A stretch of 64,000 nt of DNA from Phytophthora hibernalis (Eukaryota > Oomycota > Peronosporomycetes > Peronosporales > Peronosporaceae). Positions within the stretch are counted from its first letter, which is position 1, and every line of letters begins with the position of its first letter. Below the pieces are notes generated by a model. It did no database searches and had not been told where the DNA came from. It worked only from the letters and a program-made list of their open reading frames with translations. The DNA lies in NCBI GenBank assembly GCA_012656075.1, contig JAAKBF010000390.1, forward strand, positions 1,079,407 through 1,143,406, read 5' to 3'. The translations under genes were made by a program, and so were the position numbers. This document shows, in pieces, positions 11,041 to 21,882 of the stretch.

Positions 11041-12211
11041 GAACTCACGATTTCAATTCATACGCTAACATAGTGCTCAGCCGTCTGCATGAAGATGTTC
11101 CGGAGTTGCCGACACGGCTCTTACAGGCACATTGGCCGATCTCCGAGTACATACATAGTGCTGCACTCTCCGCGACCGTATTTTGCGTCCTTTGCCTCGC
11201 TTCGGCTGATCGTGACAGCAGTCGCACTCGCCAAATCGGCTGGAGTTCTATTACGATCAGCGAAAACCATGTCATTTATGTAGAGACAGTAACACTTCTT
11301 GCTTTCGCCAATCATGAGGTACTTGGATCTTCTCAGTGGGAAGAAATAGGAAAGTAACACGCTGCTCCACTGTAAACGATCTCGTAGATTTCTGTAGGTG
11401 AGCAACCGGCGAAAATGACGGAGGCATACCGGTGTCACAGCCTGTTTCTTTGTCACCGGGTCAGACGTCCGTTTGATGTTCGGAGGAGTGGCTTTCGGCT
11501 GGGGTGAGCGGGCAAGATCGATCCCACAGAAACGCCCATGATACTAAAGGACATTCGATAGCTTAGACTGTGTCGTTGAGTATTGGTTACCACAGCGAAA
11601 CGTGTTTCCACTATCCCCACATGTAACTCGCGAAATATGTCAATTTCTATGCACTCAAGGCGTTGGATCATCGAAGCTAACGCGACGTGCTGTGCTTGCT
11701 GGATTATCGTGAGGGTTGCGGTGTACAACATACTATCGAGCTCCCACCTACTCACGTATGTTTACACATCGACAACACCAATGCGTTGTCCTAAGGATCT
11801 CGTCGGCATAGCCGTCTTCCGACGGCACAACTGTACAACATACCATTGTCGTGGACAAGCTCCAATACCATTTTTTTATAGACCGAATATATTCCAGGCA
11901 GACTCAACTCCAACGCTGGCTCGAGCGCGTGGACCGGAACCGACCCTCTGGTGCGTATGAAATCAATTGGCCTCTTCGTGGACAAAGGTGGAGGTAATCC
12001 CGCCTTACAACGATCTATCAGTGTTCTGGGAGCAGTATTGTACAGCAACGCCTTGGCTGGGAATGCTAACACCAAGTATCAAGTCCATCGGATCCTATGG
12101 CGACGGTTCTCACGATTGATGGGCTGCTGTCAAGACTCGGGACGTCCGTATAATCAGGAGGGCCGAGGTAATAAGTATTTAAGGTCGCTATTGGGTCAAA
12201 GGTACTTGTAG
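11040..12211 (+). pseudogene. YR-type retroelement remnant, opposite strand to its RT neighbour
   Basis: The part from about 11740 to 12130 matches the RNase H to recombinase-like stretch of the first copy (5755-6130): STTPMRCPKDLV, then RARGPEPTL, then TKYQVHRILWRRFSRLM. The upstream part (11073-11357) is an open frame containing LLQAHWPISEYIHSAAL, which I cannot assign. Because the adjoining reverse transcriptase piece lies on the minus strand, this block is either an inverted rearrangement or two separate broken copies placed head to head. Confidence 0.5.
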
Positions 12212-12614
12212 TCGCCAATAATATTCCTGCACTTGCAGTATTTGTTGGTTTAACGAGTAACAAACGCCAACTACTTATACTTCTTCTAGGTAATTTAGAC
12301 CGTGCCACTAATTGGTCCAGCTAAAACCCTCTTAAATGCACCTCTAAATTTCGACCCTCGTAACTTTTACATTGTATGTATCCTCAGTCCACAAAAATAT
12401 CACTGGATAGATCTATTCTTCTTCTTGGTATCTATCAGTTTGCGTTCGAAGAATTTTGCTTATAACGGTCAATTGTGCGATGATTTCGAAGCAGCTTTGA
12501 AACCGTGCCATAATTGGCATTTTACCTTATATTTGAAAACGGGATCGATTATTATTTTATTTTTCCTCTCTCCATACGAGAACTGATGTTGGGACAAGAG
12601 CTGCTCATTTCAGA
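12212..12614. other. Non-coding stretch
   Basis: AT-rich sequence between two retroelement remnants. I see no gene, and no repeat shared with the other side of the Copia element that would serve as an LTR. Confidence 0.4.
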
Positions 12615-12759
12615 TTAACGAGGCGTGTCTGTGAGGGTCTTGAGTAGCAAGACGTTGAAAGCATCCCCTAGGGAGTGGCGTGGCGGGTTTTGAAATGTCG
12701 ACGCTAGGTTAAACTCGTTTCCAGCCTTGTCTTGCGCTGGCCGCTTTGTTCCGCGGCGG

Positions 12760-14044
12760 CCGTGTGTGCTGGTCGACGCGAATGACGAAATGACTCCACC
12801 GAGCTCAGCGCCACCGTGCGCTGGTACTTCGACATGAAGACGACCGGCGCGCCGCCGATCATTATCATGATCCCGGACACCGAGCGGCGGTCGTCCAGGT
12901 TGCTTCCCCAGTCGGCGTCCGTGTACGCCTCTTACATGACCTTGTCGTCGTTGCTCTTGTAGGCGATACCGAAGTCCTTCGTGCTCTTCAGATAGCGAAG
13001 TACACGAATAACTGTCTTCCGGTGTTGCTGCCCAAGGTTCTCCAAGAACTGCGACAGCTGTGTGACGATGTACACCACGTCCGGGCTCGTGCAGTTCGTG
13101 ATGTACAATAAACACCCGGTCAACGACCGGTATGGCTTGGTTCTCATGTCCTCGCGTTCCGCGTTCGTGGTCGGCGACTGCATCTTCGTCAGTTTCATGT
13201 CTGACTCGCACGGGGTCACGACCACCTTCGCCTCCTGTTGGTTGAACCGATTCACGACATCGTTGATGTAGCGCGTCTGCTTGATCATCAGCGTGCCTGC
13301 CGTGCGTTCGTGGTCAATGTCCATGCCGAGGATGAACTTGGCCTCGCCCAGCTCCTTCATCTTGAACGCACTCTTCAACGCGATCTTGACCTCGTTGATC
13401 TCCTTGATGGTCTTGACAGCGATGATCATGTCGTCCACGTACAAGCAGACTAATACGTGGGTGTCCTTCGTGCTCTTCACGTAGACACACTGGTCGGCCC
13501 TACAGCTGCGAAACCCGATCTTCATGAACGCCGCGTGGACCGTCATGTGCCACGCGCTCGCTGTCTGCTTCAGGCCGCAGATCGCCTTGTCCAACTTTCA
13601 CATCATGTTCTCTGCGTTCGTGATGCCATACGGCACCTCCATGAACACTTGCTCCTTCAGGTCACTGTTCAGGAACGCCGTGTCCGCGTCCAGCTGCTTC
13701 GTGACGTAGGCCTTCGCGACCACTACGGACAGCACGACCCTGATCGAGTTCATGTTGGCGACGGGCGAGTAGGTCTCGAAGAAGTCCACGTCGAACTTCT
13801 GCTCGAAGCCATTCGCCACCAGCCGGGCCATGTACCGCACAACTCGGCCGTGCTCGTTCAGCGTTTTAGCGAACGCCCACCAACACCCAATTGGTCGGGA
13901 TCCAACGGTTCGCTGAACCAGTGTCCACGAGCCGTTTTCAGCATGCGCCTTTAGCTCGGCGTTCATCGCCTTGATCCACTCAAATGCCTCATTACTCTTC
14001 ATGGCCTGCTGGTACGTGGTCGGAGCGTCGTCCGCGTCTCCCAC
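12760..14044 (-). pseudogene. Copia reverse transcriptase and RNase H, split by a stop
   Basis: 13598-14044 holds the N-terminal half (WIKAMNAELKAHAENGSWTL, ARLVANGFEQKFDVDFFETY, and KQLDADTAFLNS with the motif A Asp). A stop around 13596 separates it from 12932-13594, which carries CLYVDDMIIA (catalytic YVDD at about 13430-13441) and TGCLLYITNCTSPDVVY. RNase H follows after another stop: AYTDADWGSNLDDRRSVSG and ALSSVE. All three catalytic Asp of the RT are kept, so decay is fairly recent or mild at this end. Confidence 0.8.
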
Positions 14045-14749
14045 ACTAGCAGTATAAGCTAGTACAGCCTCGGCGACAAGACCGTCTTCGTCTACTCGAG
14101 GCCTCTTAGGCGATGACGGCCAGAAGTGGTCGTCGTTGTCCGGGTTCTCCTCGTCGTTCGCCTTGTGCTCATCTTCAGCTTCTCCAAGAGCAAGTACCGG
14201 GTCACGTGGGCGTCGGACTCGTTCGGGCTCTGGATGAAATGCAAGGTTGTCACTGAAGGTGTCCTTCGGTATGTTGCCAGCTCACGCAGCGTCGGCTCAT
14301 TCGGCTCGGCTTCAGGCATCTCCGTGTCTTTATCATGATTGCCCCCACCGATCCCATCGGCTCCTCAGCATCAGGCTGCTGTCCTTGTTCATGTTGCACA
14401 ACTTCGTCGATGTCCTCCGTCGAGTGTATGAACGTTGTGCTCTCCCTGGGAGCCGAGTCGCAGATGCCGTTCACCTCGCGTTCGTCCAGCTTCATCGACC
14501 TGGTCACCTTCACCTTGCTTGACTCCAAGTTGTACACGCGGTAGCCCTTCGAGTTCTCGGCATAGCCCAAGAACTTTAATTTACTGGTACGCTTTGCCTT
14601 GTCGACGTGGGCGTACCGACCGAGCCGAACACGCGTAAGTTGTCCAGCCGCGGCTTGTCCTTGAACGCCAACTCGTACGGCGTCATGCTCAAGTGCGTAC
14701 TGGTCGTTAACCGATTGATCAGATACACCGACGTACTGACCGCCTCGGC

Positions 14750-15406
14750 TCACCACATTGTCAAGATGCCCTTGTAGAACAACATGCACCGCGCCTTCTC
14801 CATGTTCGTGCGAATCATGCGCTCCGCCAAGCCATTCTGCTGAGGGCTGTAAGGCACGGTCTTCTGGTGAACGATCCTGTTCAACGCGCACAACCTGTAT
14901 TGACGAGCTCCGTGCCGTTGTCCGAGCGCAGGAACTTGATGCTCTCCCCACTGATTCTCGTATAAGTTAATGAACGTCTTGAACTTGTCGGGCGCCTCGC
15001 TCTTCTTGGTGATGAAGTACGCTACCACGTACTTAGAGTAGTCATCGACAAACGTGAGCACGAATCGGGCCCCGCCCTTCGACTTCGTCTTCATGGGCCC
15101 CATTACGTCCGTGTGCACCAGCTGTTACACCTTCGTCGTCTTCGACATCGATCGAGACGGGAAGTGCGCGACCGTCTCCTTGCTCTTCATGCAGTTCCCG
15201 CACAGCGTCATAGCCTTTCTGTCCAACATGGGCATGCCAGTGGTGGCGCGCTGCGTCTTCGCCAGCGCATCCTTGTTCAAGTGGCCCATTCGCGCGTGCC
15301 ACAACTCCCACTCAGTGTCGACTCCGGCGTACTCCACGTAGTGCGCCATGTCCATCTCGCAGTCGAGCACGTAGGCCTTGCCGACCTTCTTGCCCAGCGC
15401 GATCAC
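14750..15406 (-). pseudogene. Copia integrase, frameshifted
   Basis: The zinc-binding domain is visible as WHARMGHLN...LCGNCMKSK (His, His, Cys, Cys). The catalytic core starts MHTDVMGPMKTKSKGGARFV with the first Asp; a frame change near 14930 destroys the stretch with the second Asp; PYSPQQNGLAERM carries the catalytic Glu. The C-terminal connection (14250-14640) with KLKFLGYAENSKGYRVY is in yet another frame. Confidence 0.75.
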
Positions 15407-15596
15407 CTTGGTCTTGTTCCAAATCGAGCATGACTTCTGCTGGAACCGCGCTCCGCCAGCCTGCTGACGGACAGCAACTGCTGGTCCAATCCAGGGATGT
15501 GGAGCACATCGACCATCTTGATGCGCTTCCCGTCGATGCCCGTCAGGCGCTCTGATCCCGTTCCCACCACGTGGATCTTCTCGACGTCCGCGATGA

Positions 15597-16267
15597 TCAC
15601 CTCGCTGTGCTTCCTGGCGCCGTAGACCTTGCTACTCTGACCGCCCTTGAAGGTCTTCGAGCCCTGAACTTGCTGCCGTTCGCAGCATCCTTCAGCGTGC
15701 GCTCCGCGCCTTCCTTCTTGTCAAGGCACTCGCACTCCTTGAGCAGCTTCTCCTTCACCTCGACCAACGTGGTGTCCTTCAAGTTCTCCACGATTGAGCA
15801 GATCAACTCGTACTCCGTGGACAGGCTGCTCAGCAGGATGACTAGCTGGCGAGCCTTGTCCAGCGATTTCTCGAGCGACTGCAAATACACAATGAGCACG
15901 TCGAAGTTGTCCAAGTGCTTGATCATGGTCACGCCGTCCTGCATCTTGAACTCGTGGACATCGTCACCCGATTGTGGATTGTGGTTCGGTTGTAGAAGTC
16001 ACGCAACGTGTCCCAGGCCATGATGGCCGACGTCGCCGACCGGATCTTGGTGTGGTGCTCCACCGCTACGCCGTGAGCGATCAGCCCGAGCGCCTTCATG
16101 TCGTTGTGCAACCACGCCTCCGTCATCTCCGCCGGGTCCTTCACCACTTGCATGTGCACCACTAGCCACTTCATCGCTAGCGCCATCTGCATAGCGAGCT
16201 CCCAGTGGAAGTAGTTGTTGTTTCCTAGGATGACTTCGGCCTTCTTGGCGTACGTGGTGGTCATGGC
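15597..16267 (-). pseudogene. Copia Gag (UBN2-like), frameshifted
   Basis: Starts MTTTYAKKAEVILGNNNYFHWE, typical of the start of a Copia Gag polyprotein, and continues with WLHNDMKALGLIAHGV and MAWDTLRDFY. A frame change near 15945 leads into VHEFKMQDGVTMIKHLDNFD and LLSSLSTEYE, then a basic tail. The usual CCHC zinc knuckle is not seen; another frame change removes or hides it. The protease Asp-Ser/Thr-Gly motif was also not found in the next piece (15403-15600), though its C-terminal VLHIPGLDQQLLSV flap region is. Confidence 0.65.
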
Positions 16268-16484
16268 GGTGATGTAACTTGGTCGTGAGCGTCTTGCGGC
16301 TGTTAACTTGTTGGTTTGGACGTGGGTAGTTGGAGGCAAATGCCGAAGTGAGCTCTATCGTATTTTTTCTCGTTGCTAACCTGATTATCCTTACCTTGTG
16401 CGATCCAGCTGCGAATCGGAATATTGACGAATCCGATTCGCTCACGTGTTCTCAACTGTCCCCCACAACGCCATTGCGTGAGCT

Positions 16485-16640
16485 CGGGTGCATTGCGTCA
16501 CCGCTGCACCTGGGCCGCATGCAGTGCGTCATCGCTGCGTGCGGCACTCTCGTACGCATCATGTCGTCACTGCGTACGGCCCGTGCACATCGTGTCATCA
16601 CTGTGCGCGGGCATGACGTCAAACGCTCGCATACACGGCG
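16485..16640. repeat. GC-rich imperfect tandem units with CGTCA cores
   Basis: About four imperfect units of roughly 30-40 bases follow one another just upstream of the minus-strand Copia Gag. Each contains GTCA(T/C)C(G/A)CTG followed by a GC-rich GCGTGCGGC-like run; cores are near 16498, 16528, 16564 and 16595. The position 5' of Gag suggests LTR or leader sequence with iterated enhancer-like sites; this role is inferred. Confidence 0.45.
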
Positions 16641-16675
16641 CACACATCAACAAATTGGCTACAAATAGCTACCGT

Positions 16676-16990
16676 TTAATTAATAGTCATACATTGAAGC
16701 GAAGTGAAGTTTGAACGACGAGCGGGGTGGTTGGGGGTTTCGCAGGATTTCTTCAACACTTCTTCAACCCAACATCTAGCTACAAGTCCTTTATTTTGGT
16801 ATAGTTCGCATCAGCATTCCTAATCAAAGCCCAAAAATGGTGTACATTCGAAACTAAGTTTGGTGAGCGCAAAGTAAAATCCAGAGCTGTTCCGTGCGAA
16901 GTCTCGGCTTTGTTTATTAGTAGTTAGTGCTAATATTTACAGAAAATAGTATTTTCAAATTACTTTTTACTTTAAATAGTACTATTAAAA
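16676..16990 (+). repeat. Dispersed repeat family R2, copy 1
   Basis: Shares GAAGCGAAGTGA, a TTCTTCAACAC(T)YCTTCAAC block, a TTTGGT/CTTATTTT block, and AAAGTAAAATCCARAGC plus CCGTGCKAAGTCKCGGCTTTG with copies at 19820-19985 and 55985-56340. There is no coding potential. It could be an LTR or the end of a larger element; no pairing was found that would decide. Confidence 0.55.
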
Positions 16991-17079
16991 TCAGTAAAAT
17001 TCATTTTTGGCGGTTGCCCCAACATTCCAATATTCCATTTATCAAAAAACCAGTTCTACAGCCATGAAGGGCATGTGGT

Positions 17080-18950
17080 TCAAGTGCAGACTCCACGGAC
17101 AGTGAACGAGTGGCAAACCAGGAGATCGTCACCAAAATGTCTCCGCACTGCGAGTGCTCTACCGCAAGTACAATGACGACAAGCTGCACGATATCGATGG
17201 TGTGCTGGAGCCCGGCGCTGGGCTACGAGGCGCAGCTCTTCTCGGTGCTCGCGAAGAAGTACGGGCCTGAACCTACAAAGAATGATCAGTTCGACGGCGC
17301 TAATGAAGAAGAAGAAGAAGATGAGGAGGAGGACAAGGAGTCAAACTTCAACCACCAGTATCTGTTGGCCTTCTAGCGCACGTACAACCCCGAGAAGGTC
17401 GACGGCGTACCCTCGGTGCTGGCCGAGTACAAGGGCAAGGAGTCCAAGCTCATCGACACACTGGTGAAGAAGTACAGACCGGAATCTAGTGACTCGGACG
17501 AGGAGGAGGAAGAACAGGAAGAAGACGGCAAGTCCAAGTTTAGCAGCGTGGTGTACTCCCCATCGACACGTTCCCGCCCGAGTACTGCGAGTACGGCCCC
17601 AGTGCAATCCGAGCACCGCTCTGACCTCGTGCTCACCAAGTACAACCGCACGGTGGTGGAGCTGCTGGAGGTGGGGCAGTATATCGCGGAGGGTATCACG
17701 CTCGAAGTGGTGGAGAAGACCGTCAAGAAGAAGAACAATAATAAGTTCGAGGTGGCTGCCAAGCGGAAGGAGAAACTGCAAGGTGACCATCTCCAAGATT
17801 TCGCTCAAGGGCCGCAAGCGCCTCACTTTCGTCACGGGTCTCGAGGACTTTGAGGAGATCAACAGGAGAAAAGATTAAAACCTAGTGTAAAAGGATTACC
17901 ACCGTGTATGATACAAAAAAGGATGACTGCCCCGTGACGAAGCTAATACATGTAAATAATGAAATAAAATACACGTTTTGTTATTAGCCTAGAAAATCGC
18001 GTGAAGACCCTTGCTGCTAGCGATATGCATCTACGACGAACGGAGGCAGCGACACTCCTGTAACAATGCACTAGCACTACACGACCTTCTCGACCGACCG
18101 CTTAATCTCCGGGCCGGCAGCACCGATAATGCGGCATTGATGCTGAGATCGTCGCGAAGCACCATTGCAGCGACAACACGCATGCACCTACTCGCCATGA
18201 AATCCTTGCAGTCGCAACGGTAGGAAGCTCTCACAAAATTAATCTACACACAAGCGTACAACGCCACATCAAACCCAAAACAATTAGTATGGAGTAGACA
18301 CAGCGTCGGGTGTAGGCATTTCACGTACAAATACTCGTCGTCGCCTCCACTATCGCTTGAGCCGCTGCTGGAGCTGCTCGTCTTCTCTTCAAAATGCGAA
18401 GTGAACAAATCCACTGGGTGTGCATCACGTGTGGTTGTTTCACCACTTTAACCGTTTCAGATATTATATTTGTGGATTTAAAAATAACGTGATGCGAGCC
18501 AAATGTTGCTATCAAATAAAAACGGTTAAGAAAATATAATTTTATGGGTGATTAATGTATCCACCCGTCCCAACGTATGCAATTATACGCCGTCACTATA
18601 CATGTGATTAAAACAGGTAAAAACACACAGTGATTCATCCGTGCTGGTACCAAATGCACTGAAGTCAGTCGTTTTGAGGCCCACACCAGGAAGTCGGCCC
18701 TTTCACACGAGATTTTAATCCGCACCCGGTCAACATCAAGGACGCTAGCAAAAGCATGGGCAAGAAGATCGCCCGCAACTCGTCGCTGTCCAAGACGGAC
18801 AGGGCTGCAGATCGACTGCGCCACGTAGCTGCTGGAGGTACTGCCAGAGTTGTTAGGCGCGCACAAATCCCAGGTCGTCGTCATCTACGAGCCCATCCAG
18901 ACCGCCAAGACTACCAACAAGGGAGGAGGCAAAAAGTAGTTGGATGTGGG
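17080..18950 (+). pseudogene. DENR/SUI1-type translation factor remnant, split in two
   Basis: First part, 17140-17875: two similar blocks (YRKYNDDKLHDIDGVLE...LFSVLAKKYGPEP and YNPEKVDGVPSVLAEYKG...LVKKYRPE), each followed by an acidic run, then a conserved segment (KYNRTVVELLEVGQYIAEGI) and the start of a SUI1 fold (KVTISKISLKGRKRLTFVTG, then LEDFE). It has frame changes near 17208 and 17780 and a TAG at 17374-17376. Second part, 18717-18940: the other half of a SUI1 domain (VNIKDASKSMGKKIARNSSL, later LLEVLPELLGAHKSQVVV) and a Gly/Lys tail. About 840 bases without similarity lie between. DENR-type proteins use this domain in ribosome recycling and re-initiation. This copy is dead. Confidence 0.6.
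17880..18715. other. Unassigned spacer between the two DENR-like halves
   Basis: AT-rich and non-coding apart from short frames of no interest. No inverted ends or target duplication could be seen that would mark it as one inserted element, so it may be an insertion or simply the space between two partial copies. Confidence 0.4.
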
Positions 18951-19021
18951 ACCCACCGCGTCAAGGTTGCTAACAATCCCCCATTTATGATCTTTTACTA
19001 GGCCTAATTTCCTTTATGCTT

Positions 19022-19985
19022 CTAGTTGTCCGGCATACAGTGTAGATGTAGTAAGAATATGTGTGCGCCGTTGCATTGCCGACTTATATTCTCACTTTCA
19101 TGCAATACTACGTACATGTGAAACACTTGGCGACGACCCGGGTCACCGCAAACAAAACGAAGAAAATTTGAATTATTTATTTTTGTAGCGTCCGCCTGGT
19201 TGGAGACAGCAACTGCCACTTCTTCAGTCGGCCGGCAAGATGGCAGATCCACCCCAACTCTTACAGCAACGCTCTGGAGGTACTGAAAGTTCAGTACGGA
19301 CGACACCAAGCTGGTGTCCATCAGTGCGTGCGACTGCTCTTTACCGTGATCGACTACAAGTAATCTTTAAGACGCTGGATTTTAGAAAAATGGAGAGGGC
19401 CGGATCATAACCAAGCTACCGTGCGTTACTTCGAGCTGCACAGGTCCGGGCCGTATTTGGCGTAAGAGGTTCCATGATTGTAATACTGAAGGCTATGATC
19501 AAGAATGGAGTTGGCCAGTATGGCTAGGTATCTAAGTGTGTAATTTCATTTGAATAATCATGCATCATGATAGGATTTACGAGGCCCGGGTTGTTTTGGT
19601 GGCCCGGGTCGTCGCCAGACGTTTCATGTACAAAATCTAAAATCGCATCAGTCACGGAAATTTCTTCGTGCAATTTGAACGACACATTTCCTGCAGCTAT
19701 ATTGGACAACACAATTTAGGGAAATTACTATGCCCAGTGGTATATGGATACACGGTGAGAAAGCTACACACATTGGGAGGGTTTCGTTTGAGTAAATAAG
19801 CAGACATGATTGGCATAGTTAGAAGTAGAAACCATTTAATTAGATGCGAAGTGATGTTAGATCGATGAATTGAGAATTCCTTCAACACTCCTTCAACCAA
19901 CATTTTGCTAGTATTTCGAAGTACATCTTATTTTTAGCCTTCATTTGAGTATCGTTCCTATTAGTATCTCCTAATCAATGCAGAT
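19022..19985 (+). repeat. Dispersed repeat family R2, copy 2, interrupted by a TIR element
   Basis: 19031-19111 matches 55862-55955 (GTAGTAAGAATATG, TTGCCGACTTAT, TCTCACTTTCATGCAA) and 19820-19985 matches 55985-56130 (GCGAAGTGATG, CCTTCAACACTCCTTCAAC, CATTTGAGTATCGTTCCTAT). In the 56-kb copy these two blocks are only about 40 bases apart; here a 520-base inverted-repeat element and about 190 further bases separate them. Confidence 0.6.
19112..19631. mobile_element. 520-bp inverted-repeat element inserted in repeat R2
   Basis: The left end GTACATGTGAAACACTTGGC continues with GACGACCCGGGTCACC; the right end reads as its inverted complement with one small indel (GGTGGCCCGGGTCGTCGCC ... TTTCATGTAC), giving arms of about 34 bases. 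The undisturbed site is visible in the 56-kb copy of the host repeat (TCGTACAAAATC near 55948), suggesting a GTAC or TAC target duplication. The interior carries a GC-richer stretch (19187-19370) that is open on the plus strand but not recognised. Confidence 0.6.
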
Positions 19986-20135
19986 CACGTTGCAGACACG
20001 CCAGATGCGACGATGTTTCACGGCGTTCTCGGCGGTGTTGTCAGTGAACGCGACCCACAACACAAACGACGCAAGATACAAGCTCTTCTCGTTCATGATT
20101 TGCGATGTGTATGGCCATGTAAAGTCTGAGTACCT

Positions 20136-20206
20136 TTCGGTACTAAAATTACGTCAATCGGTACAAAATAGGTGTCAATTGGTACTCAAAGTTTTAGATC
20201 GGTACT
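20136..20206 (+). repeat. Short iterated CGGTAC motif
   Basis: Four loosely spaced copies of (T/A)TYGGTAC(T/A) occur within about 70 bases (TTCGGTACTAAAA, ATCGGTACAAAAT, ATTGGTACTCAAA, ATCGGTACTAACG), spaced 17-22 bases. Function unknown; possibly subterminal sites of the Mutator-like element just downstream. Confidence 0.4.
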
Positions 20207-20264
20207 AACGCTACCGTATGCGTGACTTGAGGCAATACATGCAACATAGTTTAATGGAGAATGA

Positions 20265-21060
20265 GAGTGCTATGTGTCTTACCGATTCGGTCGACTCGTT
20301 CAAGTTTTTGAATCCATCCTGGGAACATTCGTGTGACCATTATTGATAAGGACATGAGTGATCTCAGTCTGCTGGAGGCTCATTTCCTTCACGTGAAGGT
20401 TATTTTCCGCCACTACCATGTTGATACATCGGTACGTGTTACTTTACTCTTCTACATCAGCATCGTTTATAACTAATTTCAACGGTTTGTTTGTAATCTA
20501 TTTAGTGACACAGACATATCGGGCTCATGCATTGTCATGGGGACCATGTTCCTACCGTGTCGACACGTGATGTACTGGAGACTCAATAAAAACAGCGCGA
20601 CTCCTGTCCGGTACATCGCCCGCGGTGGAAATTGTTGTGCCAGTTGAATCAACTCGCCGAAGAGGAAGATGCTAGCGAAGAAGAAGTGGCACGCAAGTCT
20701 TTCCAAGCTCACCAGTCCGTGATGGTAGCAAGCAATAAGCAAGTTATCAATGGCACCACAAGATAAACTTCGAGTGATTTCTGGTGGCGGCGCCTACGCT
20801 ATCAACGGTATGTCGACAACAACCACTGGTGCGGAATCATGTTCGATTTCCGCCCAGAGTCGAAGTCGATCACACTATTCGATCCACTACAGCAGCAAAA
20901 AATTTGAGCTCCGATAAGTGCGACACATTGCTTCAAGATCTGTTTGGTGAATGGTTGAGCTCAACGAAAATTTAGAAGGGAACCAAGTCGCACCAACCCG
21001 ATGTAGCAAGTTGCGGTGTGATGGTGCTCATTTTTTGAGTGTTTGATTCGAGACATTACA
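20265..21060 (+). pseudogene. Mutator-like transposase remnant with SWIM finger and Ulp1 protease domain
   Basis: Three conserved blocks lie in order. 20300-20410: FKFLNPSWEH then IIDKDMSDLSLLEAHFLHVK, the MULE transposase core with its catalytic Asp. 20505-20580: SGSCIVMGTMFLPCRHVMYW, a SWIM-type zinc finger (Cys...CRH). 20820-21040: a Ulp1-type cysteine protease domain with NNHWCGIMFDF (His), ITLFDPLQ (Asp), then QPDVASCGVMVL (Gln and Cys). The full catalytic set His-Asp-Gln-Cys is readable, but stops and frame changes separate the blocks. MULEs carrying a Ulp1 domain are known from plants; the joining here in transposase-SWIM-protease order suggests the same kind of element. Confidence 0.7.
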
Positions 21061-21882
21061 GTGGTTCTGAAGCCGAGTTTGGCACTCGTTCGCTTTTTGC
21101 GACTTCGCTATTTCTCAAGTGTCTTCCCTAGCTTCGCAGGTTGGTTGCTAACGAAGAGGTTCTCCTAATACATCTAGTTATCTCAATACACACCAAGATC
21201 TTCCTACTCCATGTCAGTACGTGGATTGCAGTAAACAAATTAGGCAGTACAGACTGACTAAGTGATTTGAAGCGGGCGACACATTGCAACGAAAGCAATT
21301 TTACTCAGTGCTTGAAAATCGCTAAGTACTCAGTACGTTCGGACAACAACCGATACATGTACCAATTTCGCATCTAGTGCGACATCCCGCGTAATCTTCA
21401 TGCTACACTCTATACATAAAATCAGCAGAGCCACTCATAAATTTCACTACGTTCTCTGAAATTTATGATATGTTTTTGAATAGAATACCCCTTTTCTGAA
21501 ATCGGTACCAATACCACCGCACTCAGTGACAGAGTGTCTATAAAAGAAGTCGACCTGGTTCCCCAAATCCCCGCTTAAGTACGAACCACTCAGAGCCTGC
21601 AACATTGATCAAATAAATTTCAGAGAACATCTTGGTAACGTTATAGGCTCCTATGACCCCGAGTTAATACAGTAATACATTCATCCTTCTTCGACCTCCA
21701 TCTGTACTTGACGATCTGGCATTTGCTACGTGCTCGATTGGGGTGAAGAAGAGGTTCGCCTAACTACCCGAGCAGACCGTTCTTCACCAACGGATTTGCC
21801 GTACAATATACTATTGTACTGGCGCGATGAAATGTACCACCAATCTTTTATTTTCTTCATAAAAATAAAAGTACTTATCGTA
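21061..21882. other. Non-coding stretch
   Basis: Broken frames only. CTCTGAAATTTATGATAT near 21458 recurs near 35430, a short shared repeat. No gene is supported. Confidence 0.4.

Larger units (their letters stand above)
12615..16340 (-). mobile_element. Decayed Ty1/Copia retrotransposon (Gag-AP-INT-RT-RH order)
   Basis: Reading down the minus strand from 16.3 kb, the parts come in Copia order: Gag, protease region, GAG-pre-integrase zinc finger, integrase core, reverse transcriptase and RNase H. Frame changes occur at about ten places, and a stop splits the RT (around 13596). No LTR pair could be matched at the two ends. The GC content is clearly higher than in the flanks. The copy cannot be autonomous. 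Confidence 0.85.

Noticed and set aside
13238..13954. Long plus-strand frames rich in His/Val/Arg over the Copia RT
   Set aside because: Antisense shadows of the GC-rich minus-strand reverse transcriptase; no motif on the plus strand.
12200..16800. LTR pair for the first Copia element
   Set aside because: Sequence on the two sides (12200-12614 and 16340-16800) shows no shared block.
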